64,000 nucleotides of DNA from Maritimibacter sp. (GCA_002695005.1 NZNT01000020.1:124001-188000); one strand, 5' to 3'; positions 55,937-64,000 are shown, numbered from the stretch's first letter. A program made the numbers and translations. Notes: generated from the sequence alone by a model not told the origin.

Positions 55937-56905
55937 TCACTCGGTCGTGATGAGGATCGCCTCGACACGCCGGTTCAGCGTGCGTCCCTCATCCGACTGG
56001 TTCGACGCGAGGGGGGAGAGGTAGCCCACCCCCTCGGCCTCAAGGCGCCCGGCCGGGATGCCGTGCTCGGTGACGAGGCGTTCCAGGACCGAGGCGGCGC
56101 GGCGCCGGGAAATGGTGATGTTGGCAGACAGCGGCCCTTCGGCGTCGGTGTGGCCGACAAGGGCCACGCGACGGTTCGGGTGCGTCTCAAGGTAGGCGGC
56201 GAGGTCTGTCAGGCTGTCATAGGTGCCTTCGCCGAGTGCCGAGGAGCCCGTTTCGAACCGAAGGTCGGTAAGCACATACCGCCCGACACGTTCCATCGCC
56301 TCGCCCACGTTCCCGAGCGCGGCCTGCGGCACGCTCGTATTCGCGCCCGCATCCGGGTCGGACGGGTCCGCCTTGGTCGACGTGACGGCCGGATCGGGCA
56401 GGTCGCCGGTCGGGCTCACCTCGACGATCTGGATGAATCCGGCGCTGGCCGACCGGCTGACCAGAACGCTCGTGAACATGCCGCTGTCGCCCGGCACATG
56501 GGCCGAGAGAAAGTGGTAATCCCCAAGGTCCACATGCATCTCAGGCTCCTGCACGACGGGCGTGGCAAAGCGGAAATCGAAGCCGCCGCAGGTATCCTCG
56601 TCGCATTCGAACAGGATGTCATAGCCGTCGTCGATCAGTTGCTGACGGAAGTTGAGGATCAGCTGGTAGCTCGACAGCCCGGTTCCACCGATCCGCCACG
56701 CCCGGGTCTGCACGGCACCCTGTGTCCGGATGGTCGGCATCGCGTCACCCGTATGCGCACCGATGGGCAGGTCATAGGTTCCACCCGCTTCCCGCTCCTC
56801 GAAGCGCAGGGCCGCGCCCGCCGGCATCAGCAGTTCCGCCCGCGCGGGGAGCGCTGTCGCCGCGAGGAGAGCGGCGAGCGTCAGGAGGCGGGCGGAGCGC
56901 TTCAT
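55937..56905 (-). CDS. OmpA family protein
   Basis: This is a 322-residue envelope protein with a signal peptide (MKRSARLLTLAALLAATALPARA). The middle domain is of unclear type (about residues 25-205), with a Cys pair in FECDEDTCGGF. The C-terminal OmpA peptidoglycan-binding domain (about 210-322) has YVLTDLRFETGSSAL, RRVALVGHTDAEGPLSANITISRRRAASVLERLV and EGVGYLSPLASNQSDEGRTLNRRVEAIL. It starts inside the stop of the AhpD-like gene (ATGA) and is the last of a four-gene overlapping operon with cinA. Confidence 0.9.
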   Translation of the reverse strand: MKRSARLLTLAALLAATALPARAELLMPAGAALRFEEREAGGTYDLPIGAHTGDAMPTIRTQGAVQTRAWRIGGTGLSSYQLILNFRQQLIDDGYDILFECDEDTCGGFDFRFATPVVQEPEMHVDLGDYHFLSAHVPGDSGMFTSVLVSRSASAGFIQIVEVSPTGDLPDPAVTSTKADPSDPDAGANTSVPQAALGNVGEAMERVGRYVLTDLRFETGSSALGEGTYDSLTDLAAYLETHPNRRVALVGHTDAEGPLSANITISRRRAASVLERLVTEHGIPAGRLEAEGVGYLSPLASNQSDEGRTLNRRVEAILITTE

Positions 56906-57468
56906 CTGGCCTGCGCGTGATAGTCGTCGTTGGGCTGCATGTCGGTGGCCGCAGCGACCCGGTTGGACATGTTGTAGAACCCGGCGGTGGAGGCGATGTC
57001 GAAGATATCGCGGTCCGAGAACCCGACATCGCGCAGCGCCTGACGGTCCGACTCCTCGATCTTGGCCGGCGCTTCGGTCAGCTTCTCCGCGAAATGCAGC
57101 ATCGCGTTCTGTCTGGCATTGAGGCCGGCGGCGCGGAAGTTCATCACCATCGCCTCGCCCAGTTTCGGATCGCCCGAAAGCTGGCGCACGGCCGCGCCGT
57201 GAGCGACGAGGCAATACCAGCACTTGTTGATGCTGCTGACCACGACCGCGATCATCTCGCGCTCCAGCTTGGACAGCCCGCTGTCGCCCAGCATCAAGTC
57301 ATTGTACATCGCCGTGAAGGCATTGAGCTTGTCGATGTCGAAGGCATAGGCGCGCAGAACATTGGGCACCATGCCGAGCTTTTCCTCGCAGATCGCGAAG
57401 TATTTCTGCGTGGCCTCGGGCAGCGGGTCCACCTGTGGCAGGTCGAGTGCGGTGATCTTGTCGGTCAT
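56902..57468 (-). CDS. Peroxidase-related protein, AhpD/carboxymuconolactone decarboxylase family
   Basis: The 188-residue protein is an all-alpha AhpD-like protein of the uncharacterised peroxidase-related enzyme group. The redox motif is NKCWYCLVAHGAAV (CxxC followed by H), with LEREMIAVVVSSI before it and LNARQNAMLHFAEKLTEAPAKI after it. The fold and CxxC suggest alkylhydroperoxidase-type activity, though no electron donor partner is linked. The gene overlaps the GNAT gene upstream and ompA downstream by 4 bp each. Confidence 0.9.
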   Translation of the reverse strand: MTDKITALDLPQVDPLPEATQKYFAICEEKLGMVPNVLRAYAFDIDKLNAFTAMYNDLMLGDSGLSKLEREMIAVVVSSINKCWYCLVAHGAAVRQLSGDPKLGEAMVMNFRAAGLNARQNAMLHFAEKLTEAPAKIEESDRQALRDVGFSDRDIFDIASTAGFYNMSNRVAAATDMQPNDDYHAQAR

Positions 57469-58214
57469 GTCAGGGCCTCCTCCGTCTTGATCCGGTAGTG
57501 ATATTGCCCCCTGAGCCGCATGCCAAGCGAGGCATAGAGCGGGTTGGCGGCGGTATTTCCCTGCGTCACAGCCAGTCCGACCACGTCTGCTCCATGCGCA
57601 CGCGCCCAGATCGCCGCGTGTTTCAGAAGCCGCCTGGCAACCCCCTTGCGTCGTGCCTCCGGCAAGACGTGCAACGCATGAACCACCGCGATGGTGTCGT
57701 GGATGGCGACGAAGGCCGCACCGCCGGGGTAATCGCCCGCGCGTGCGAGCATACCCGCCTTCGGGTCCGGCGCGCGGTCCATGATCGCCTGCCGCTCTGC
57801 CCCGACCTCGCCGTCGATCCAGATGTCGCGGATCAGTTCAAGCGGCGGCCACATGCCATAGCCACCGCCCATCGGCAGGGTTCTGTCACCGGCAAGCTCG
57901 CTGGCTTCGATGACCCAGAGGTTCGTCGGATCCTTGACCGCGTAGCCATGCGAGGCAAGCAGGCTGTCCAGCCCGCCCTCGCCATCGCGCACCATGAATT
58001 GCGGGGTCTGGCCGAGCTTGCGCATCGCGGCTTCCGCCGTGGGCAGATCGGCTTCCGTCACCGGCCAGTCCTCCGTCGCCGAAGAGACGCGGCTTCCGCC
58101 CCCCTTTCCCTCTCGGATCGTCCAGGCACCCTCGCGGCGGATCGTGGCGGGCGGCCAGGTCGCCAGTACGGCGTCGACGAGCGTGCGGCTGTCGGGAAGG
58201 GCGATCGGCTTCAC
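57465..58214 (-). CDS. GNAT family N-acetyltransferase
   Basis: This is a 249-residue protein. The C-terminal GNAT domain holds IHDTIAVVHALHVLPEARRKGVARRLLKHAAIWARAHGADVVGLAVTQGNTAANPLYASLGM, with the acetyl-CoA loop R/Q-x-x-G-x-G/A as RRKGVA and the family helix. The N-terminal half resembles the uncharacterised partner domain of such two-domain GNATs. The GTG start at 58214 overlaps the cinA stop (GTGA). Substrate unknown. Confidence 0.88.
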   Translation of the reverse strand: MKPIALPDSRTLVDAVLATWPPATIRREGAWTIREGKGGGSRVSSATEDWPVTEADLPTAEAAMRKLGQTPQFMVRDGEGGLDSLLASHGYAVKDPTNLWVIEASELAGDRTLPMGGGYGMWPPLELIRDIWIDGEVGAERQAIMDRAPDPKAGMLARAGDYPGGAAFVAIHDTIAVVHALHVLPEARRKGVARRLLKHAAIWARAHGADVVGLAVTQGNTAANPLYASLGMRLRGQYHYRIKTEEALT

Positions 58215-58942
58215 GCGGTTTCTCCGGGGAACAGCGCGGCGAGCTTGACCATCGCCGCATCCACCTCGCCCCCGTCGTGTCCCCGGACCACGATATTGGC
58301 GCCGAAGGCTCCGTTTTGCTGGAACGGGTAGGAGCCGATGGAAAGGCCGGGGTATTCCTCCGCCAGAATACGCAGCGGTCCCGCGATCTCGCCCTCGGGC
58401 CGGTCGACGCGCAGGGACTGGCTCAGAAGCGGCGCGCCGCCCTTGATGGACGGCAGGACCGAGGCGACCATGGCTTCGAAGACCGCAGGGACACCCGCCA
58501 TGACATGCACGTTTTGCAGCGAGAATCCGGGGGCGATAGAGACCGGGTTTTCGATCAGCGTCGCGCCGTCGGGGATGCGGGCCATCCGCATCCGCCCTTC
58601 GGTGGCCTCGGTGCCGCGCCGTTCGAAATAGGCCATCAGCAGGTCGCGGGCATCGTCGCGGATGTCGATATGGGCATCGAACGCCGCGGCCACGCAGTCT
58701 GCGGTGATGTCGTCATGGGTCGGTCCGATCCCGCCGGAGGTGAAGACATGGTCATAGGCCGACGAAAGTGCGCGGACCGCGGTCACGATGGCATCCCGGT
58801 CGTCCGAAACCACCCGCGCCTCGCACAGGTCCACACCATGCGCGGTCAGCGACTTGGCGAGCACGTTCATGTTGATGTCACGGGTGCGGCCCGAGAGGAT
58901 CTCGTCTCCGATGACGAGCATCGCGGCGGTGGGATTGGTCAT
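58211..58942 (-). CDS. CinA-like/MoaB-type competence-damage domain protein
   Basis: This is a 243-residue molybdopterin-binding (MoCF/CinA N-terminal) domain protein. Features are MLVIGDEILSGRTRDINMNVLAKSL, VVSDDRDAIVTAVRAL, VFTSGGIGPTHDDITADCVAAAF and HVMAGVPAVFEAMV. The C-terminal nicotinamide-nucleotide amidase domain of full CinA is absent. Short proteins of this type are often annotated as competence/damage-inducible protein A. The ATG at 58942 begins MTNPTAAMLVIGDE; the longer reading is unlikely. First gene of the overlapping operon. Confidence 0.9.
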   Translation of the reverse strand: MTNPTAAMLVIGDEILSGRTRDINMNVLAKSLTAHGVDLCEARVVSDDRDAIVTAVRALSSAYDHVFTSGGIGPTHDDITADCVAAAFDAHIDIRDDARDLLMAYFERRGTEATEGRMRMARIPDGATLIENPVSIAPGFSLQNVHVMAGVPAVFEAMVASVLPSIKGGAPLLSQSLRVDRPEGEIAGPLRILAEEYPGLSIGSYPFQQNGAFGANIVVRGHDGGEVDAAMVKLAALFPGETA

Positions 58943-59039
58943 GTCCGGCCCTTCAGATTGGCGTGGCGCGAAACTAGTCTGTTTTGCCGGGGGCCAAAAG
59001 CACGATTGCACGCCGTGTTGGCGGGGATCGGCTCGTGTC

Positions 59040-59069
59040 GCACCGGCCCGCCATCGGGCAGGCCGGTGC
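59040..59069 (-). terminator. Hairpin after bktB
   Basis: A perfect 9-bp inverted repeat, GCACCGGCC (59040-59048) with GGCCGGTGC (59061-59069), lies 11 bp beyond the bktB stop. It lacks a T tract on the minus strand, so termination strength is uncertain. Confidence 0.55.
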
Positions 59070-59080
59070 GTGCAGCGTGA

Positions 59081-60256
59081 TCAGATGCGCTCGATCGCGA
59101 TGGCGATGCCCTGACCGCCGCCGATGCACATGGTGATGAGCGCCTTGGAGCCGCCGATCCGCTCCAGCTCGTACATCGCCTTCACGGTGATGATCGCGCC
59201 GGTCGCGCCGACCGGGTGCCCCAGGGCGATGGCGCCGCCGTTCGGATTGACCTTGGCGGGGTCGAACTTGAGCTCGTTAGAGACGGCGAGCGCCTGGGCC
59301 GCAAACGCCTCGTTCGACTCGATCACGTCGAAATCGTCAGCCTTGAGCCCGGTGCGCGCCATGAGGTTCTGCACCGCCGGGATCGGGCCGATCCCCATGA
59401 CCTCGGGCCGCACGCCCGCATGAGCATACCCCAACACGCGGAATTTCGGCGTAAGGCCCGCCTTCTCCGCCGCCTCGGCCCGGGCCAGAACGATGGCGCC
59501 CGCGCCGTCATTGATGCCGGAGGCATTGCCCGCCGTGACCGTCCCGTCCTTCTGGAAGGCCGGGCGTAGACCCGCGAGAGCCTCGGCAGAGGTCTGTTTC
59601 GGGTGCTCGTCGGTGTCGAAGGCGACCGTGTCGCGCTTCACCTTCACTTCGACCGGCACGATCTGGTCCTTGAAGTAACCTTCTGCGATGGCCTTCGCCG
59701 CGCGCTCCTGGCTTTGCAGCGCGAAAGCATCCTGATCCGCGCGGGTGATGCCGCACTCCGAGGCCACGTTCTCGGCGGTGACGCCCATGTGGCCGGTGCC
59801 GAACGGGCAATTCAGCGCGCCCAGCATCATGTCCTGTGCGCCCGCGTCGCCCATCTTCTGACCCCAGCGGGCCTGCGGCAGGATGTAGGGCGACCGGCTC
59901 ATCGCTTCGGCACCGCCGGCGACACCGAAATCGGCATCGCCCAGCATCAGGTTCTGGACGACGGATACGATGGCCTGCGCGCCGGAACCGCAAAGACGGT
60001 TCACGTTCATGGCCGGGGTCGAGTCCGGGATGCCAGCCTCGATGCCCGCAACGCGGCTCAGGTACATGTCGCGCGGCTCGGTGTTGATGACGTGGCCAAA
60101 GGCGACGTGGCCGATCTGGCCCCCTTCGACGCCGGCGCGGGACATGGCCTCTTTCGCGACCGTTGCCCCGAGTGTGATCGGCGGGGTGCCCGCGAGCGAT
60201 CCGCCGAACGTGCCGATGGCAGTGCGGGCACCGCCGAGAATTACGATATCAGTCAT
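59081..60256 (-). CDS. bktB: Acetyl-CoA acetyltransferase (beta-ketothiolase)
   Basis: Thiolase II condenses two acetyl-CoA to acetoacetyl-CoA, or acetyl-CoA with propionyl-CoA, or the reverse in beta-oxidation. The 391-residue protein has the active-site Cys89 (NRLCGSGAQA), His347 in GGAIALGHPVGATGA and Cys377 in TMCIGGGQG. The ATG at 60256 begins MTDIVILGGARTAIGTFGG, typical of BktB/PhaA. It follows a MarR gene by 51 bp on the same strand. The product could feed PHB or the ethylmalonyl-CoA pathway, to which mcl1 at 38 kb also belongs. Confidence 0.94.
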   Translation of the reverse strand: MTDIVILGGARTAIGTFGGSLAGTPPITLGATVAKEAMSRAGVEGGQIGHVAFGHVINTEPRDMYLSRVAGIEAGIPDSTPAMNVNRLCGSGAQAIVSVVQNLMLGDADFGVAGGAEAMSRSPYILPQARWGQKMGDAGAQDMMLGALNCPFGTGHMGVTAENVASECGITRADQDAFALQSQERAAKAIAEGYFKDQIVPVEVKVKRDTVAFDTDEHPKQTSAEALAGLRPAFQKDGTVTAGNASGINDGAGAIVLARAEAAEKAGLTPKFRVLGYAHAGVRPEVMGIGPIPAVQNLMARTGLKADDFDVIESNEAFAAQALAVSNELKFDPAKVNPNGGAIALGHPVGATGAIITVKAMYELERIGGSKALITMCIGGGQGIAIAIERI

Positions 60257-60307
60257 GGAATACCTCCGTGTATACGGTGACATTCTACAAGATATGCAGA
60301 ATGTCCA

Positions 60308-60763
60308 TTAGAACGTTCCGTCAGCGGGGTCTCTTTCCCGCGTTCGCGTGGTCAGGAGCGTCACCGCTTCGCGGAACGCATCGTATTTGTCACCCAGAAC
60401 GTTGCGGAGTTCCGCGTCATAGGCCTGGGCGATCGGGGCGAGGGTGGCGATCATCTCGCGCCCTTTGTCCGTCAGGGTCAGCTGGACGAGCCGCCGGTCG
60501 GTTTCGTTCACCACCTTCACGACATAGCCGCCCGCCTCCAGCCGGGTGGCCGCCCGGCTGACCTTTGGCTTGTCCATGCCGACGCGCCGGGTGATCTCGC
60601 GCACCGATACCTTGTCCTCCTGGCTGAGGTGCGCGACGACGCGCCACTCCGCGACAGTGATCCCGTAGCGTTCCCGGTAATGGTGCGAAAACCCGGCGCT
60701 CACGGCGCGCGACAGCTCATTGAGCTGGTAGGGCAGAAAGGTCTCGAGGTCGAACCGCGTCAC
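60308..60763 (-). CDS. MarR family transcriptional regulator
   Basis: This is a 151-residue MarR protein with the winged HTH (VAEWRVVAHLSQEDKVSVREITRRVGMDKPKVSRAATRLEAGGYVVKVVNETDRRLVQLTLTDKGREMI). It starts with GTG at 60763, supported by the AAGGGGA ribosome site; longer readings give low-complexity Arg-rich sequence. It lies upstream of bktB in the same direction, and is divergent from an MFS transporter. The arrangement suggests that it may control bktB and/or the transporter in response to an aromatic or acyl ligand. Confidence 0.9.
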   Translation of the reverse strand: MTRFDLETFLPYQLNELSRAVSAGFSHHYRERYGITVAEWRVVAHLSQEDKVSVREITRRVGMDKPKVSRAATRLEAGGYVVKVVNETDRRLVQLTLTDKGREMIATLAPIAQAYDAELRNVLGDKYDAFREAVTLLTTRTRERDPADGTF

Positions 60764-60879
60764 GAATATCCCCTTTTCGGGATGTATGCCGCGAAGCCGC
60801 CCGCGCGGCAAGCGCCGGGGTCTTGCCAACCCGGGAGCTTTGGGGCCATGTGCCCGGACGCAAACGGGAGGAGAACCAG

Positions 60880-62067
60880 ATGCGCGCCGGGATCGTGACC
60901 CTCGTGGTGGCCTATGTCTTGAGCCAGTTCTACCGCGCATTCCTCGCGGTGATGGCACCGGTCCTCAACGCCGACATCGGCGCGACTCCCGGGGATCTGA
61001 GCCAGGCGTCCGGCCTCTGGTTCGCCGTCTTCGCCGCGATGCAGATCCCCGTCGGCTGGCTTCTCGACAACGTCGGGCCGAAAAAGACCGCCTCGGTCCT
61101 GTTCGGCATCGGGGCCGCGGGGGGCGCGGCGCTCTTTGCCGTGGCCGAAGGGCCGGGCGCGGTGAAGCTCGCCATGGCGCTCATCGGGGTCGGCTGTTCG
61201 CCGGTGCTTATGGCCAGCTATTTCACCTTTGCCCGCGTATTCGAGCCGCGCGTGTTCGGCACGCTGGCGGGCGTCGTGCTCGGCACAGGCACCTTCGGCA
61301 ATGTCGTCGCGTCCTACCCGATGGCCTGGGCGGTCGAGAATATGGGCTGGCGCGAAACGATGTGGGGCCTCGCGGTCCTCAGCCTCGTAATCGCGCTGGT
61401 CATGGCCGTGCTGGTGAAGGACCCGCCGGCCTTCGAACACGAGCCGGGCCAGAAGAAGGGATCGGTCCTCACGCTTCTGGCCATTCCCGCGCTCTGGTTC
61501 ATCTTCCCGATCCAGATCGTGAATTACGCCCCCGCCGCCGGTCTGCGCGGTCTCTGGGCGGGACCCTATCTCGAGGACGTGTTCGGGATGACCGCGAACG
61601 GTATCGGGGTCGTGACGCTCGTCATGGCCTTTGCCATGATCGCGGGGAATTTCCTCTACGGGCCAGCGGACCGTCTGTTCGGGACACGCAAATGGGTGAT
61701 CTTCGTGGGCAACGCGCTCGCCGCGCTTTGCCTGTTCGGGCTCTGGGCCTTTCCCGACAACAGCGTGGTCACGACGACGCTGTTCCTCGCCGCCGTGGGC
61801 CTCTTCGGCGCATCCTTCCCGCTCATCATGGCACATGCGCGCGCGTTTTTTCCGCCGCATCTCGCGGGGGCCGGGATGACGCTCATCAACCTGATGGGCA
61901 TCGGCGGGGTATCGCTGTTCCAGTTTCTGTCCGGCGGGGTCTACGGTCGTGCGAAAGAGGGCGCGACCGATCCGGCCGCGCCCTATGAAAGCCTATTCCT
62001 GTTCTTTGCTATCCCGCTGCTGGTCGGTCTCGCGATCTACCTGTTTAGCCGGGACAGGACGGACTAG
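60880..62067 (+). CDS. MFS transporter
   Basis: This is a 395-residue major facilitator with about 12 membrane helices. The motif after TM2 is GWLLDNVGPKKTASVLFG, and GPADRLFGTRKWVIFVG is the second-half equivalent. The N terminus AYVLSQFYRAFLAVMAPVLNADIGATPGDLSQASGLWF resembles an MFS branch for anions or glycerol-3-phosphate-like solutes, but the substrate is not predictable. The start at 60880 follows GGGAGGAG. It is divergent from the MarR gene with a 116-bp gap, which contains an imperfect inverted repeat, CCGGGGT (60815-60821)/AACCCGG (60828-60834). Confidence 0.88.
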   Translation: MRAGIVTLVVAYVLSQFYRAFLAVMAPVLNADIGATPGDLSQASGLWFAVFAAMQIPVGWLLDNVGPKKTASVLFGIGAAGGAALFAVAEGPGAVKLAMALIGVGCSPVLMASYFTFARVFEPRVFGTLAGVVLGTGTFGNVVASYPMAWAVENMGWRETMWGLAVLSLVIALVMAVLVKDPPAFEHEPGQKKGSVLTLLAIPALWFIFPIQIVNYAPAAGLRGLWAGPYLEDVFGMTANGIGVVTLVMAFAMIAGNFLYGPADRLFGTRKWVIFVGNALAALCLFGLWAFPDNSVVTTTLFLAAVGLFGASFPLIMAHARAFFPPHLAGAGMTLINLMGIGGVSLFQFLSGGVYGRAKEGATDPAAPYESLFLFFAIPLLVGLAIYLFSRDRTD

Positions 62068-63377
62068 GCCGCCTTGCGTCCGCGCGTCCGGCGACGTCGC
62101 TGACCCTGACCACCGCCAGCGGCCTTCTTGGCGCCTTGCGCCGCAGACTTGGGCTGGCCCTGCGGCTTGCCGCCGCCACCACGACGGGGTCCGCCACGGC
62201 CACGCCCGCCGCCGCCGCCGCCACGCTTCGGCGGGTCGACTTCCTCGGGCTGGTGGCCGCCAAGGATCGGGATGTCGATCCTCATGACCTTCTGGATCTG
62301 GCGCAGAAGCCCGATCTCTTCGCCGGTCACGAAGGCGATCGCATCGCCGCCTGCACCCGCGCGGGCCGTGCGACCGATGCGGTGAATGTAGTTCTCCGGC
62401 ACTTCCGGCAGGTCGTAGTTGAACACATGGCTCACGCCCGGAATGTCGATCCCGCGCGCGGCAACGTCGGTCGCCACGAGGATGCGGGCCTCGCCGTCAC
62501 GGAACGCCTTGAGCGCACGGTCGCGCTGGCCCTGCGATTTGTTGCCATGGATCGAGACGGCCTTGAACCCATCCGCGCACAACTGCTTCATCAGCCGCTC
62601 GGACCCGTGCTTGGTGCGCCCGAAGACGAGCGACAGCCCGTCGGGCTCTTTCTCGAGGTAGGATTTGAGAAGGTCGAACTTGTCGCCCTTGTCCTGCGCC
62701 CAGTGGATGCCCTGCGTGACCTTGTCCGCGGCCTTGCCCGGCGTGGCGACCTGCACCCTGACCGGATCGGTCAGGTAGGCGCGCGACAGCTCTTCCATCT
62801 GCTTCGGCATCGTGGCCGAGAACAGCATGGTCTGGCGCGGTGTGCCAAGCTCCGGCGCGATCCGGCGCAGCGCGTGGATGAAACCCATGTCGAGCATCTG
62901 GTCGGCCTCGTCGAGGACGAGGAAAGTGGCGCGGTCCAGCCGCACGGCGCGGCGGTCCATCAGGTCGATCAGGCGGCCGGGCGTCGCGACGAGGATGTCG
63001 GTGCCCTTGGCGAGGATCTGAACCTGCTTGTTGATCGACTTGCCGCCGACCACGGTGTTCACCTTGATATGGGTGCCTTTGACATAGTCGATCAGGTTGT
63101 CTGCGATCTGGTTCACCAGTTCGCGGGTCGGGGCGAGGATGAGCGCACGCACGCATTTCGGCTCGCGCTTGTCATGCCCGCCCAGGAGCTGTTGCACGAG
63201 CGGCAGACCGAAGGCGGCGGTCTTGCCGGTGCCGGTCTGGGCAAGGCCCATCACATCGGTGCCCGCAAGAGCGTGGGGAATGGCCTGCACCTGAATCGGC
63301 GAGGGGGTTTCGTAGCCCGCCGCGCTTACGGCGGCGAGGAGTTTCGGGTCGAGCCCGAGGTCTTTGAAGGAAGTCAT
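62064..63377 (-). CDS. rhlE: DEAD-box RNA helicase, RhlE type
   Basis: This is a 437-residue ATP-dependent RNA helicase. Visible motifs are the Q motif (YETPSPIQVQAIPHAL), motif I (AQTGTGKTAAF), Ia (LAPTREL), Ib (TPGRL), II (VLDEADQML), III (FSATMP), IV (LVFGRTK), V (VATDVAARGIDIPG) and VI (HRIGRTARAG). The C-terminal extension from about residue 375 is Gly/Arg/Lys-rich (GGGGGGRGRGGPRRGGGG), an RNA-binding tail. The start at 63377 was chosen because MTSFKDLGLDPKLL matches the family. It is convergent with the MFS transporter (4-bp overlap). Confidence 0.95.
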   Translation of the reverse strand: MTSFKDLGLDPKLLAAVSAAGYETPSPIQVQAIPHALAGTDVMGLAQTGTGKTAAFGLPLVQQLLGGHDKREPKCVRALILAPTRELVNQIADNLIDYVKGTHIKVNTVVGGKSINKQVQILAKGTDILVATPGRLIDLMDRRAVRLDRATFLVLDEADQMLDMGFIHALRRIAPELGTPRQTMLFSATMPKQMEELSRAYLTDPVRVQVATPGKAADKVTQGIHWAQDKGDKFDLLKSYLEKEPDGLSLVFGRTKHGSERLMKQLCADGFKAVSIHGNKSQGQRDRALKAFRDGEARILVATDVAARGIDIPGVSHVFNYDLPEVPENYIHRIGRTARAGAGGDAIAFVTGEEIGLLRQIQKVMRIDIPILGGHQPEEVDPPKRGGGGGGRGRGGPRRGGGGKPQGQPKSAAQGAKKAAGGGQGQRRRRTRGRKAA

Positions 63378-63741
63378 ATCGTCTTTCCGCGAAGCGCAAT
63401 CGCTCCGCTCTGCCGGCGCATCATGCGCCGTCGTCGCTGGGACGCGTCGAGCCTCATGACGGGGCGCTTGCCCGTCACCGTCCGGCGCGAAGCCCCCCGC
63501 GTGAATTGGGAACCTGTATTGGGCCGCTTGGGCCCGTTCATCCCGACCCTGCCGCACATCTTCTTGATGGTTGTCTGGCGGCGACGGCTCACGCGGCCGC
63601 GTTCGGGATGGGTCGCATATCGGGCCATCCGTCACGAAAGTCAATGGAGCCCGTCACGAATGGTGAGGGATGAAACCCTTTCACCTCCTCCGGCATTCCT
63701 GTATCAGCGCCCGAAACTTTGACACCGCAAAGGAGAGCCAG
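63378..63741. promoter_or_regulatory. Divergent rhlE/asd intergenic region with flanked promoter
   Basis: This is 364 bp without a credible gene. On the minus strand a promoter-like pair, TTGACT (63644-63639) and GATATG (63621-63616) with a 17-bp spacer, would give rhlE a 5' leader of about 230 nt. Its -35 box is flanked by direct repeats CCGTCACGAA at 63629-63638 and 63651-63660, 22 bp apart. A long leader is common for cold-responsive DEAD-box helicase mRNAs; that link is an inference. The asd side has GGAGAG upstream of its ATG. Confidence 0.4.
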
Positions 63742-64000
63742 ATGGGCTACAAGGTCGTCGTCTGCGGCGCCACGGGTAACGTGGGTCGCGAAATGCTCAA
63801 CATCCTGGCCGAGCGCCAGTTCCCCGTGGACGAAGTCGCCGCGCTTGCATCGCGCCGGTCGCTCGGCACCGAGGTGAGCTTCGGCGACAAGACCCTGAAG
63901 ACCAAGGATCTCGACACGTTCGATTTCACGGGCTGGGACATCGCGCTCTTCGCCATCGGGTCCGACGCCACCAAGAAATACGCGCCGGTCGCGGCCAAGG
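63742..64000 (+). CDS. asd: Aspartate-semialdehyde dehydrogenase (N-terminal part; continues past window)
   Basis: Asd reduces aspartyl phosphate to aspartate semialdehyde in the lysine/threonine/methionine pathway. Only the first 86 codons are present. They show the NADP-binding N terminus, VVVCGATGNVGREMLNILAERQFP, and the following ALASRRSLGTEVSFGDKTLKTKDL and DIALFAIGSDATKKYAP, with the conserved SxRS and ALFAxGS motifs. The catalytic Cys lies beyond the right edge. Confidence 0.95.
   Translation, partial: MGYKVVVCGATGNVGREMLNILAERQFPVDEVAALASRRSLGTEVSFGDKTLKTKDLDTFDFTGWDIALFAIGSDATKKYAPVAAK

Noticed and set aside
63374-63628. Arg-rich 84-codon ORF upstream of rhlE
   Set aside because: Low-complexity basic translation with no ribosome site. 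It overlaps the probable rhlE leader and start.

Overview
The window is high-GC bacterial chromosomal DNA with tightly packed, often 4-bp-overlapping operons. The gene content points to an alphaproteobacterium of the Rhodobacterales (roseobacter/paracoccus type). Indicators are a TIGR02302-type protein downstream of lysA, ftsE-ftsX followed by plsC, an L-malyl-CoA/beta-methylmalyl-CoA lyase, a YqjG-type glutathionyl-hydroquinone reductase, the small DUF6732 protein before cbiX, and DUF1244. No insertion sequence, prophage, CRISPR array, rRNA or plasmid gene is visible. The one RNA gene is an elongator tRNA-Met.

Layout. 1-2.7 kb: rel (cut by the left edge), rpoZ and folK on the minus strand, and a NYN-domain protein on the plus strand. 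2.9-6 kb: ispH followed by an overlapping run of LysE exporter, DUF3429, methyltransferase and rnhA. 6-7.3 kb: a small membrane protein and yqjG. 7.4-14.1 kb: a cobalamin operon (DUF6732, cbiX, cobH, cobL, cobI, a cbiG-cobJ fusion, cobM) behind an RNA leader that can fold into an unusual three-way junction. 14.2-18.9 kb: a small hypothetical gene, zapE, an MFS transporter, a divergent lrp/ald pair and tRNA-Met. 18.9-22 kb: an SH3b protein, MscS, MscL, a small membrane protein and a secreted EF-hand protein.

22-29.8 kb: ytoQ, pheT, ASCH, YrhK, an AT-rich hypothetical and pheS in one apparent operon, then rplT, rpmI, a small membrane protein and pyk. 30-32.8 kb: N-formylglutamate amidohydrolase, DUF1244, a DODA-type dioxygenase and an arsR-SRPBCC pair behind a clear inverted-repeat operator. 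32.8-37.9 kb: a minus-strand cluster with dgcN, dgcA and a D-amino-acid transaminase (D-glutamate/D-alanine use), an OmpA/BON protein and a membrane helix-hairpin-helix protein. 38-46.4 kb: mcl1, a UGT-like glycosyltransferase, an AraC-GyrI/DUF1801/GyrI module with an apparent frameshift, accA, a PNPOx-like protein, plsC, ftsX and ftsE.

46.5-55 kb: a zinc-ribbon membrane protein, a TIGR02302 protein with a Gln/Gly-rich tract, lysA, a LysR regulator, two tandem membrane proteins with C-terminal cyclic-nucleotide-binding domains, and a GNAT/CelD-like protein. 55-64 kb: an SDR, an overlapping cinA-GNAT-AhpD-like-ompA operon, marR-bktB, an MFS transporter, a DEAD-box helicase and the start of asd.

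Most of the window is housekeeping metabolism. The parts most worth a second look are the cobalamin-operon leader, the genes lodged between pheS and pheT, the tandem membrane/cNMP-binding pair, the D-amino-acid cluster, and the homopolymer frameshift that fuses DUF1801 to a GyrI-like protein.
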